The notes beneath the pieces were generated by a model. It saw nothing but the letters and a program-made list of their open reading frames with translations. It made no database searches and was not told the DNA's origin. DNA of 64,000 nucleotides from Drosophila persimilis (taxonomy: Eukaryota; Arthropoda; Insecta; Diptera; Drosophilidae): positions 12,090,001-12,154,000 of the forward strand of contig NW_020825298.1 in NCBI RefSeq assembly GCF_003286085.1, given 5' to 3'. Each line of letters opens with the position of its first letter. Positions within the stretch are counted from its first letter, which is position 1. The position numbers were made by a program, and so were the translations under genes. Positions 24,175 to 35,000 of the stretch are shown piece by piece.

Positions 24175-27100
24175 TACGGAGGCGCAATAAAACATTCTTA
24201 GGGGAAATATTGTACCTGTCACAGGTGAATGACATATTTTCATTGATATCGATTGCATCACAAAAAACTTCTAAAGAATGTGTTTGTACTTTCAAAGAAT
24301 CAGCTGTTCCGTATTTAACAGAAAATACTTTAATTAAATATACCCTTCCGAACGCCAGGTTACCGTCAGTTTGGATCATATTCAATTTCCAGTAAGTGAA
24401 ACTTTTTCAATTACATTTAGTTAATTTTCCAACTTGTCCCTAAATGTTCCTGCGTCCTAATTAGTGCTACATCAAAAGCCCAAAGTTGTAACCGGGTTAA
24501 GTCTTGATTTTGCACACAGTTTTCCGCAAAAGTTTTCTAACGAGGTGTTGTTGCAGTGAGTTTCATTAAAGCTTGCTAGTAAAACAATCGTAAAATATAC
24601 CCCCAAGACCTTTGACACACACTTTTCCATCTAGGATACATACGAAATGTACAGTAGCTCTTTTCAGTGAACGGTTTTCTTTGGCCCTGTTCCCAATCAT
24701 ACTCAAATTTCCTCGCAGGCATTTCACAATCGTCGGCCTGGAAAGCCTTTAACCATATTCCATTACCCATCAGCAGGATATGCTTAAAAGGACACACGCT
24801 GGCTGTCACTTGACATACTCTGGTACCTGGGCCCCGAGTTTAATTACACCCAGCCCCGTGCTTCAGTATTCAGTATTCATTACCATTCAAGCTAATTATA
24901 AGACGACCGCCGACCTCCTTAGATCACCATCCACCGTCGGGAGCCGGATCCGTCGGCTTAAGGTTGCTTACATCTGGAATGAATGGGATTAGATGGCAGC
25001 CTCTTTGGGCTCTCACGATTCAATCGATTGATTCCTACGTTGGGGGTGGGGTGGTGGCGTTTGACATAGGTTCCGCTGTGAAAATATCCATCGATTATGT
25101 GACAGCATTTGGTGCTGACTTTTATTTTACGGTTTTGTGCCTTTCCCAATCCGAACCTCCTCGGCGACTCATTTCGTTTGTAATCGCTTAGAACATGTGC
25201 GGTGCGCTGTTTTCGCAGTTTTGTTTTCGTCCACCACACATGTCTATTATGTAAAATAGTTGTTTGAATAGTCAGCAATACCCGTAGTGGAGGAGGATAC
25301 CAGTGGAGAGGCCTGCTGGTCATTAGCTTATGCCATTGCCCGATGGCAGCGATTAAACTTTTCCAGCGAGTTGTTTGTTTAGTTGGCCAGCCAAAAGTGC
25401 TTAAACGAAAACTTATATGATATCGGGGTGTTTGCTTTACCAATCTGAGGTGAGTCGATTGGCGGGCTAATCAAATGGCTGCCGATTGCTTTGAATACAC
25501 ATTGAGCTATTCATAAGAGGGGGTGGCAGATATTCCCGATAAATTTTAAATGGGAAATAAATATGGTGGTGATTCTTTTAGTCAAGGCGAATCAATGTAG
25601 GGCAATAAATTATTAAATAAAAGTGTCTACTATTTGTTCTACTTGAAGCGCTAGTACCAAGAAAGTAGTCAAACTCTTTATTTAATGGAACCTTTTTGCC
25701 TTTTTCATATTTTATGCATGATAAATCTGTTCCAATTACACGAATTTAGGCCAGTTTTCCTTTTCTCTTTTAAAGAAGATATATGTATTCCACTTAATAA
25801 TTATTAAGGAAGCTTACACCCTTTTCCAAAGAAGTTATGTTTGCAGGAACACGGCCTTCTTCTGGCTTCATTCGCGCTGTCGAAAAGGTTGTGGTTTCAT
25901 AGATTTAAATTAAGAAAGCTGGTATTTATTCGAGAGAATTTGCCGTACCGATTATGGTTATCCGTTCTCCTACCCCAAAGAAATTTGGCAACGCTGTCCA
26001 AAAATTCCAGCAAAAAATTGGCAACAGTGATTCTGGGCCACTTTAGCAACCAACTGGCCTGCTTTAAGTATCCTGGCCCCAAGCCAGTGATGATTAAGTC
26101 AAGCATATACTAACCACCAGGCAATATCTCAGCTTGTTTTGATTAAAATTAGCTACAGCTAGTGCAGTTCTATCCCTCAAATTTTAATGAGGATTCAGTT
26201 ACTTACCTCTTTGAAGAGAAAAGAAGGTGGATGCAAAAGAAGGATGAAGCCCTCGATGGAGAGTGGCTTGGCAGGCAATCGGTGTAGTCGGGGTCCTGCC
26301 TCTACTGACCCAGTTACTGCGGCTGGTTACTGGTTACTGGTGTACTTCTACTGTACTTCTACTGCTACTGCCTCTAAGTGACCTGTTAAATGCTCGTTAA
26401 CGTTTCGCTTTCGGTTATCTTGAGGTTGGTCCTTGCTTAGACCATAGGTGCTTTTTGGTCGGTGGTTCTGGGGTTTACTTTGGCAGTGTTTTGTTACCGA
26501 ATCGCATGGATTACACGTTATGATTACGCCGCAACAATAGAGCGTCGTGGGGCGTCGTTGGGATATTTATTTTTAAATTCTTTATCGATTTGTATGGTTG
26601 AGGGGCTGTTGTTGTTGTGATTGTTGTTGGGGCTGCTTTCACACCTTTTTCTTTGCTCAATCAGTTAGCTCCATTTACCTAAACCCCCGACTTATTAGCA
26701 TCGGCCGATAAGCACATTTTTGATTAACTACGGGCTATATAAACAGCGACTTTATCTAAATATAACTCAGAGATTTGCGGACTCTTTCGCTTTACAGATA
26801 CTTAGGGGTTTACTGTAGGGCTAGTTAAATGCACTTGTGGGCTGCTCACAAACTTAACTCTCACTTATTTTTCCCTAGAGTTTGCTTAAAAATTGATTCG
26901 GTTAATTGGCTTGGGTTCCGTACTCGAGGTTTTCCCTTTTCTACGCGTGGAAGCAGATTTTCCCTTTTTGCAGTTTTCCCTCTCCGCTACCGCGCAGCGC
27001 ACGATAAGAATAGGAAAACACGTCCGCACACGAGAAAGGAGAACCTACAATTCAGTACACGGTCGTACAGCGACAGCCAGCGGGGCGAATACGTTCCTAG

Positions 27101-28461
27101 CCATGCTATAGTAAAGAGGGTAAGGGAATCTCGGCCACCGGCCTCTTTTTGACGGGGACCTAATTATACCTTCGCATTAGAGATAAGCAGGAGGCCACAA
27201 ATTACTCGCTAGAGCCGCTTAAAGAAGGAGCTTTCATTGTTGCCGTTAGAGAGAGAGCCGGCCACCTTAGGTCCCTTGAGGAGTGAAATGCCCATACCTT
27301 CAATGATTCTTTGCCATGGGCTCGCCCGCACCCTCGCGTGAACAAATACAGCACGGACCGGACGGTTTCTCTCTCTTTCAGTACGGCATACCTTGCTTTT
27401 GGCTCTCTGATTTACTGAATGTTTTGGCGCTTTTTGCTCTTGGCGCCGTCGCCCCAGCACCGTCTTGTCTGTGACATTTACAATGTCAGGAGCCTCAATC
27501 AAAGAGAACGAGAGAGAGTGTTGTTTGCGAGAGAGAGAGCGTGAGAAAATGGGGTGGCTTGGGCTTGGGGCAAACTAATTTGTTTTCGGCTTTATTTTTG
27601 GTACGCTCTGGTGCGAAACTCCTTTGGGGTCCTACGCGCTCTTTTGATTTTTAAGTAAGGAAACATGCATTTTTTTGTAGGGACATTCCTCAGTCATATG
27701 TTTCTTGGTTCACCTACACAGAGGACTATGGGTCATATAAGTGGTTATAGGAAGGGGAAGTAAAAGCCTTTAAAATCGCTTAAAAAATTATAAATGGGTG
27801 AGCCATGCGCGATACCAGCCAACATACACTGTAAGGGCAATGCGGTTAACCTTTCCTTGGATTAAAAAGCGGAAAGAATGTCCTAGAAAAGGATTAAATA
27901 TCTCTTTTTTAATCCTCCTGTAAACACACTTTCCATACACACCCAAGTAGATGCGATGCTGTACTTCTAATGTCATTAAAATCGACCTCTTCAGGCTCCA
28001 CTCATGTGTGAGCGATGTGAGAGCGTAGGGCAAACAAGGTTCGGTTCCATTCGCAGCACCCTTACGATGGCCATCATCAGGTGGCCTGGTAGCTCATGGG
28101 TTTTTCATTAGGGGCGCGTGCCTCTGTCCCCAACTTGAGCTCCGGCTGTGGGGAGACTGATAACTGGCCATTCATAAGGCACTGGCCTGGCCAGTGGCCG
28201 GTGGCCCTGGCCCCTGCTTATAAAGCAATTCAATTGCTGACGTCGTCCCCAGCCCATTTGTCCAATTTGCATGCGGATCAAAGAGGTTCCCTAATTACCA
28301 TGGGACTGCCTTCCGCCCCCTCCTCCGTATTCGGCTCCACCAGCTACTGACTGACTGATGATGGCTTTGTGTTGTGGTGCACTTGTTTATTACATATGTG
28401 GTTAAATTTGTTACTGGGTGCTGGTCGGTGGCTTACAAACTACAGCCCTTGGGACTATGAT

Positions 28462-30759
28462 TTAGGTAAAGAAGTTTTTGGATTGTGAATAATCGTGGAC
28501 TGATTGCTGGAGATGCTGTCCGTAAAGGGGGTGATCATGCTCTGCCTGGCAGGGATCTATGCTGGGTGTCGGTTCGGGTGCTCGCATCAAGGCGGCTGCC
28601 TCCTCCTCGAAGTCATGCTGATCCTCATTGCTCTCCCTGTCATTGTGATAGTGCTGCTCTTCCTCTGAACATCCCGGATATCGAGGAGCCGGAGAGGAAC
28701 GGATACGTTGAACCGGCGCTGGTCCCGGACCATAGCCAGGGCTCCTCTGGACAGAGCCATATCCTCCTCCTGGTCGACGACTCGCTGGCCAGTTGCGTTG
28801 CCCATGAGATGGTTGTATGGCTCTAAAGGGCTGTGGATACGGGCCAACCTGTGGATAGGGACTCGCAGTCACATCGTCCACGCAGTCTACACCCCTGATA
28901 ATATTATTCATGTAGATCGAGTGGGGCAGCCGCTTCCTGTACTTAGGCCTGGGTCTTGGCACAATCTGCTTGTTGCTTACAAAGTAGTCCCGGCGCTGCG
29001 GTTGGGGTTGTGTTAATCCGATCCTCTGGCGCGGCTTGGCAAACGATCCCTCGTATAGAATGGGTTCCACATAGTTCTTCACGGGCTTTCGGAACCGTGG
29101 TCCTGGTGGGGGCCTGGAGTTTGCTATGAATCGAAGGGATAAATGATTAGGGCTATCCTTTCACAATATCCCCAACTTACAGTTGCCGTATGCTGGCATA
29201 AACTCTGGACAGAGATTTGTTCCTTGATCATCGGCGTCCGCGTCTACGCAGGGCTCCTCCGTGGTTGAGGTTGACTTGGCTCTATCCATGTCTGATGCTG
29301 AAACAAACAGATCTGAACAGTTGTTTAGTCTACTCTCCAAAAACTGCGACAATTTAAACCATTCACCTTCTTCGGTTTCCTCTTCGGTTTCTGGGAAATA
29401 TTCTGTTTCTTCTGTTTCATTTTCCACTTCGTTGGTGGTTTCCATGTCTTCTTCGCAGCTCTCATCAGTTGTCGTCGTTTCCGGCTCGGATGTTGTGGTT
29501 GTCAAGGGTGTTGAAGTGTCTGTCTCTTCCGCCGGTAGCCGCATTTCCCCCACATCTTTGGATAGAACGACTTTAATGACCTCGCTGGGTTGGCTATCGA
29601 TCTTGATTATGGGTTGGCCTGGAACTCCGAATAGGCCATTGGCCTTGGTTTTGAAATTATAAGTACTATTGCCTCGTTTTGGAGGAGCGACTGTGGTAGC
29701 TCTCTTATTTTTCTTTAAGCCAATGGATTTCAGTTGGGCGTCCTCGTTGATTGGAATTGCTCTGGTTGTGCGACGAGTGGCTGCTCTTTTGGTGGTTCTG
29801 GTGGGTGCTGCAGTCGTTGTCGTTGTCGTGAAGGTTGTTTGTTCTTCTCCTTCTGCTTCGGTGGTGGTGGTGCTAATGATCTCTGTCGTTGTATCCTCTG
29901 TAGTGATGGTCTTCTCTGTGGTCGTGGCTCCGGCTGTGGTTGTTGCTGTTGTTGTTGTTGTCCTGGGAGTGGTTAGCTTTCTGTTCTTTCGATTTGGAAC
30001 TCTTTTTGTTGGGGAACTACCTTCAGTAGAAGTTTTCTCTGTTCTTGATGTTGAGATTGTTGTTGAACTTGAATCGGGTTTTTTGGTTGTCGCTTCGCCA
30101 GTTTCGGAAAGTATTTTCTTTTCTTTATTTTCAGTATTGGGCGTTGTTTGGACTTCCTTTTGGCCAGTGTTTGGCATCGCTTTCGACCCATTCTGAGTAC
30201 CTGGAGTTTTGGAAATATTTGCCTTCGACTTGGGATCGCATTTCTTCTTGGGCTTTCTAGGCTTTTCAGTTGATTTCGGGGTTTCTTGCGCCAGTGTGAA
30301 GTTGACGCATGGGTCATGCTTCAGGAGTGGAGTCCGCAGCAGGATTAGGCGCAAAAAGCAGGGATGATTTATGGGATATTCTTCCACCACAGGGTTCGCC
30401 GGTTCACAGGGTGGCAGAAAGTCCTCACACTCTACGCTCTCCTCGATATCGTCGAACATTTTAAAGTCCTCTTCGGAATCGTTCTCGTCGCAGCCAATCG
30501 ATGTGGCCGGCAGCACGGATATGTCCCTCAGACTGCGTCCACTATTCGGGTATCCATCGCCATCCCGGAGCATCATCTCCAGCAGTTCCATATCTTCTGG
30601 GTCCAGAGGGGAACTGCAACCAAAATTGCAATTTCGGTTGGTTTTTGGATCTCAATAATATTTGGCAACTCACCTTAAAACCGAAGATCCAGAAAGGAAT
30701 AGAAATAACAGCAGCAGCATCATCATCATCTGGGGAGTGCTTCTCTCGATGGTTTCCAT
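28462..30759 (-). CDS. Secreted Thr-rich mucin-like protein, four exons (unassigned)
   Basis: Exons 30759-30674, 30613-29367, 29297-29181 and 29123-28462 join in phase to 2112 nt, encoding 703 residues. Residues 1-28 form a signal peptide (MMMMLLLLFLFLSGSSVL core). Then come an acidic segment (CDENDSEEDFKMFDDIEESV), a Cys-containing block with PINHPCFLRLILLRTPLLKH, a Lys-rich region, a long Thr-rich stretch suited to O-glycosylation, a second Lys/Arg-basic block (LKSIGLKKNKRA), PGQPIIKIDSQPSEVIKVVL, a second Thr/Glu tract and a Pro/Arg/Tyr-rich C-terminus (RKYRKRLPHS-type basic, then GGGYGSVQRSPGYGPGPAP). I recognise no enzymatic domain. An extracellular-matrix or cuticle-associated role would be a guess. 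The stop TAA is at 28462-28464. Clean splice sites and a signal peptide make a real gene very likely. Confidence 0.85.
29298..29366 (-). other. 69-nt frame-preserving intron in the Thr-rich gene
   Basis: Donor GAAG|GTGAAT, acceptor TTTGTTTCAG, and a branch-like AGACTAAAC about 35 nt before the acceptor, all within the usual size of short Drosophila introns. The length is 23 codons without a stop, so retention would simply insert 23 residues. Confidence 0.7.
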
Positions 30760-32026
30760 GGAAGTGTTGCCCCAACTCGATCGACTTTTGGCTTTTGTTG
30801 ACCATTTTCGAGTGTCGAATGTCAAATGTTGGACGGCACACGTATCTGGCCGATACACAACTCTGTTCTCTCACTTTCTGCCAATTGAGCTATCCATCGT
30901 TCTGGCCCATCTGTAAGCCACTGTCCCAATCAGCACCAGCCAAATCCCACCACCTACTGCCACCCGCTCCCCCACCATTTGCAAAGAGATCATCATATTG
31001 CGATGAGCTTTCTCATTAGAACGAACATGGGTCTGACTGGCGCTCTGTCTTGTCTGATTTGTTTTCACTTTCGTTTCAGTACGTGACTTATGCTGAGATC
31101 GGCATTACTTTTGGCTTTTTGTTTTACTTTTTTTTTTTTTTTGCCATCTAGGGGTACCCCAAAGGGTATATATGGTTAGAGATGATTTTGAAACTGAAAT
31201 TGAATGGGAGCTTTGTTGAGGGGAGAGATATCTCTTCCACAGGGTATTCCACCGTCGTTTTTCTCTTTTGTATTCTGCACTTGTTCTCGGATTGTATTCG
31301 CTATTTATTTAACTTTTTAGTGTTGCCATTTGATCCAACATCTCGTTTGCCTTGTTTCCGTTTGTATGTTAATTACTTTTATCGTCGCTTTTGCTTCGGA
31401 GGAGTTCAGTGCGAGCCATCGAGGGGGAGGTGCACAGGCAGGCAGGGCACATCTTTTGGACCCCATGGGGCTTCTTACTAAGTAATTAATACCCATAGAA
31501 TTTTTGTGGTTTTTCACGCGTTGGCTGTTTATTGTTGCGGTGTTCTAGGAAAACATCTGTTCAATTTGAAAAGCAGTCGGTGACTGTTCGAACGGGACTC
31601 TTTGGTGGCATACCAAGCAAATACAAATAATATAACGAAAACTATTCACAAGTATCTGGCGACCAACTTGTAGTTGTGACAGTTTTCTGGTTTAGAATAT
31701 TGAATTACATTTTGAATAGTTCGTGACTGTTTGTTTCGGAAATGTGTGGGGGAGAAAGTGATGATAAAACTGTAACTTTCACTTTTGGGTCGCTCACGTA
31801 ACATAGAAGCAGGAAGAAGCAGAAGCATAGAAGTATCCCCAAATATTCTTTTTCCACATTATACATACATATATTAAAATGCATTACAAATATTCCTGTT
31901 AATCTACATTTATATTCATGTTAAAAATCCCTCTCTTAGCTCTGTCACATTCCCAGATGTCAGAGATTGGAGGCGAGGCTTGAGGCGAGGCTTGACTTGT
32001 CATTACCAAATGGAATTCGCGTGTAA
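30760..32026. other. Upstream flank of the Thr-rich gene, non-coding
   Basis: Should hold the promoter of the minus-strand gene starting at 30759. A T-run lies near 31128-31142. I see no other gene. Confidence 0.5.
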
Positions 32027-33146
32027 TTATACCCGATACTCAAAATGAGTATTGGGGTATATTAGATTTGTGGTAAAAGTGGATGTGTGTAACGTCCAGA
32101 AGGAATCGTTTCCGACCCTATAAAGTATATATATTCTTGATCAGCATCAATAGCCGAGTCGATTGAGCCCTGTCTGTCTGTCCGTCCGTCCGTCTGTCCG
32201 TCTGTCCGTCTGTCCGTCCCCTTCAGCGCCTAATGCTCAAAGACTATAAGAGCTAGAGCAACGATGTTTTGGATCCAGACTTCTGTGATATGTCACTGCT
32301 CCAAAAATATTTCAAAACTTTGCCCCGCCCACTTCCGCCCCCACAAAGGGCGAAAATCTGTGGCATCCACAATTTCGACGATACGAGAAAACTAAAAACG
32401 CAGAATCGTAGAAGATGACTATATCTTCTAGAGTGCAAAATCTGAACCAGATCGTATAATTATTACAGCCAGAATCACGAAAACAATTTCACTCTTTCTC
32501 GCTCTGTCTCACTCTAACACACAGGTTTCATGGTCGGTTTTGCCAATTGCAAAATATGAGTTCAAGGATCTCAGAACCTATAAAAGCCAGAGCAACCAAA
32601 TTTGGTATCCACACTCCTGTGATATCGGACCTTGACCGTTTCCTGTCCAAATTTCGCCACACCCCCTTCCGCCCCCGCAAAGGACGAAAATCTGAGGCAA
32701 CCACAAATCTCAGAGACTATTAAGGCTAGAGTAACCAAATTTGGTGCACACACTCCTTTAAGATGTCACTATAAAACGTATATCTCAGAATTTCGCCCCA
32801 CCCCCATCCGCCCCCACAAAGGACGAAAATCTGTTGCATCCACAATATTGCAGATTTGAGAAAACTAAAAACGCAGAATCATAGATAATGACCATATCTA
32901 TTAGATTGCTGAATCTGGATCAGATCAGACCATTTTTTTAGCCAAAAGGAACAAATCAATTTGCAGTGGCTACGCAGCGCCCGACGTCACGCTCAGACTG
33001 ATTTTCTGTCTCTCTCGCACGCACTCTTTGTCGTGTCGTTAAATATTAGCGGCGTCTGCCGGAGGAGAGCCATACTGACTTAGTATCGGGTATAACCTTA
33101 GAGTTGCGGTGTCCGCAGCAACTCACAACGTTCCCCCTCGTTTTTC
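32027..33146 (+). mobile_element. mini-me/DINE-1-like element, copy 2 (longer)
   Basis: Same core order as copy 1: GTCCAGAAGGAATCGTTTCC, TA run, TTCTTGATCAGCATCAATAG, then a longer GTCY run. Internally three degenerate repeats follow, each with a GACTATAAGAGC-like word, a CCGCCCCCACAAAGG-like word and CGAAAATCTG. Short inverted termini are visible: ACCCGATACT at 32031-32040 and AGTATCGGGT at 33082-33091. No coding capacity. Confidence 0.82.
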
Positions 33147-35000
33147 TTGTCTTTCCACAAGATTTTTCAGCTGCTTTATGTAAAACGTTGTCATCGCTTT
33201 AGGCGCGAGAAAGGCGCTTGCTTGCTCTCTCTGCCAATCAATATTTGCTCTGAAATATTTTCCAATCAAATAGAAACCAAAAAGTCGAGTTTGCAAAGCA
33301 AATATTGTTCTTGAAAAGATTATTAAATAGCAACCGCAGGAAAAATAACCTGAAATGGAAAAGTGTCTTCAAGAAGATTGTCCTTTTGCTTGTTGTCATG
33401 CTGAACATGCAACAGTTTTTGGGCTCAACACGCACCATCATGACAGAAGCATATCAATGTCACAGTGGTTAAGCGGCATGCCTCGTGAGGCACGAAAGAT
33501 GTTTATGGTATATGTATAAGGCATTTTGTGTTGCGATATACAAATTAATCTATGGGCAAAGTGTTCTGGTTAGTGGGGTCTCGGAGTGGATTTATCCTGA
33601 GCTCTGGTAGGTCGGGGTTAGGGCTCGGGGTCTGTCTTCCGTCTCGTGCTAAGCAATGTCGCGTGGACATCGTGAGCATTCAATTTGGCGACTGATAGAA
33701 ACCAGTTATCTAACACCACTTATCGCTACGGGCGGCTGTTGTGGCAGTTGTGGCTGTACTGGCCGTCGTTTGTTGGCCCACAGACATGGGCATGGGACTT
33801 CGACTTCGACTTCGACTTCTCTGTCGGTTCTGTCGGGTTTGAGGCTGTTTGAGTCTGCCTCAGGGCGGACACTGTTGACACTGATGTGTGCGATCAATGT
33901 AACCCTCCGAAAGTTGATAAGAGCTTGCCATTTTGTCATTGACCGTTGAAAATAATGTGATGTATCGACATTTTTTTATGACAGGAATACGTTAATTGCC
34001 GAAATGTGTGCCTGCGTTTGCTCTGTTTCTGGGTCGACTAATTAAATCGAACTTCTGGATTTTTCATGGAACCGAAAATGAGTCACACTCGTATAAGTTG
34101 TAAATGAATTATATGAATTATCGTTTTCCGAATTGATTGATTTTGTAATTTGTGACTATTTATTTGAGAATTTCTGCGATCTGTGCGGTTTTCTACTTAT
34201 ATGTATGCTCACATCCAGAATTGCGACTAGCAGTTGTTATCTTCTGGTGCCATTAATGGAACCATTGCCATCTATAGATATCTATATCTATACTAGGGGC
34301 AAGCACCTTATATACATATGAGTAAATTATCGGGAAAATGACGACCCAAAACTTGTTTCTATAATAGAGAGCTATAATTAATAAAGCATGAAATGAGGAG
34401 AAAATGGATGGTTGTTTTTCGAAATTTTACCATTTAGGAAAGTAAAACAGGGAAAATAAAAAATACATTTTTTTATAACATGAAACATGTTATTTGTAAA
34501 TAAATTTTATAAACGGCCATAAATGGAACCTGAAATCCCCAAATTTGCAACACTGTGTCAAATAATTGTAAGGCACATCGTCTTCGCAACATACATGAAA
34601 TCCCCAAATTCGCAACACTTCTCGGCAGCACCGGTAACCGATTCACGTTCGTTGCATATTTTTAGGAGTAGATGTACAAATCAATTAGAAAAGTAGGCGC
34701 GATTTAAATGTCTTTAGCCAGGACTTCGTTGTTGTTGCGTCTCTGGGTAAGGACCTAGGCAATGCCTGATTCAATGGTGAATTGCAGCCACAGCCAGGTG
34801 AGATCCGATTTGTGAAGGACCTGGATATGCAGATCGTCAGCAGCTCCACGAGCCCAGTACGAGCTGGACAAGCAGGGCTGCCTATTTCGGGTTTTCCCGA
34901 CAGACCTGGCTTCTTAAAGCCAACAGCGAGAAAATTTTTAGAATGTTAGGAAGCGGCAATTCTAGATTATTTAGAAATGAGTTTGGCTTTTTTTGCCGCT
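33147..35000. other. Intergenic left flank of the tandem array
   Basis: Mostly non-coding. A (GACTTC)n run lies near 33800-33820. At about 34780-34915 there is a more GC-rich, coding-looking patch on the plus strand; one frame is open from about 34773 to the TAG at about 34947, and another encodes YELDKQGCLFRVFP. I do not recognise it. Confidence 0.45.

Larger units (their letters stand above)
19768..28461. other. Long intergenic stretch without supported genes
   Basis: I find no gene with recognisable protein or consistent splicing here. Noted: a CT run at 22239-22255, an (ATGG)n run at 24157-24174, GAGA-rich DNA at 27509-27539 and, on the minus strand, an exon-like segment ending in a GTATGG donor at 27298. 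The last two could be a distal Ndae1 promoter. The right end is the 3' flank of the secreted-protein gene; TTTATT at 28386-28391 is a likely minus-strand poly(A) signal 71 nt past its stop. Confidence 0.5.

Noticed and set aside
24958..25443. 161-codon minus-strand ORF
   Set aside because: Composition is not protein-like in domain terms, there is no homologue I recognise, and no splice or signal features support it.
29261..30196. Plus-strand Val/Ser-rich ORFs opposite the Thr-rich gene
   Set aside because: They are the antisense of Thr/Pro codons; the minus strand has the signal peptide and matching splice phases.
33455..33540. Possible tRNA-like segment (GTGGTTAAGCGGCATGCC)
   Set aside because: I could not fold a complete cloverleaf with A and B boxes.
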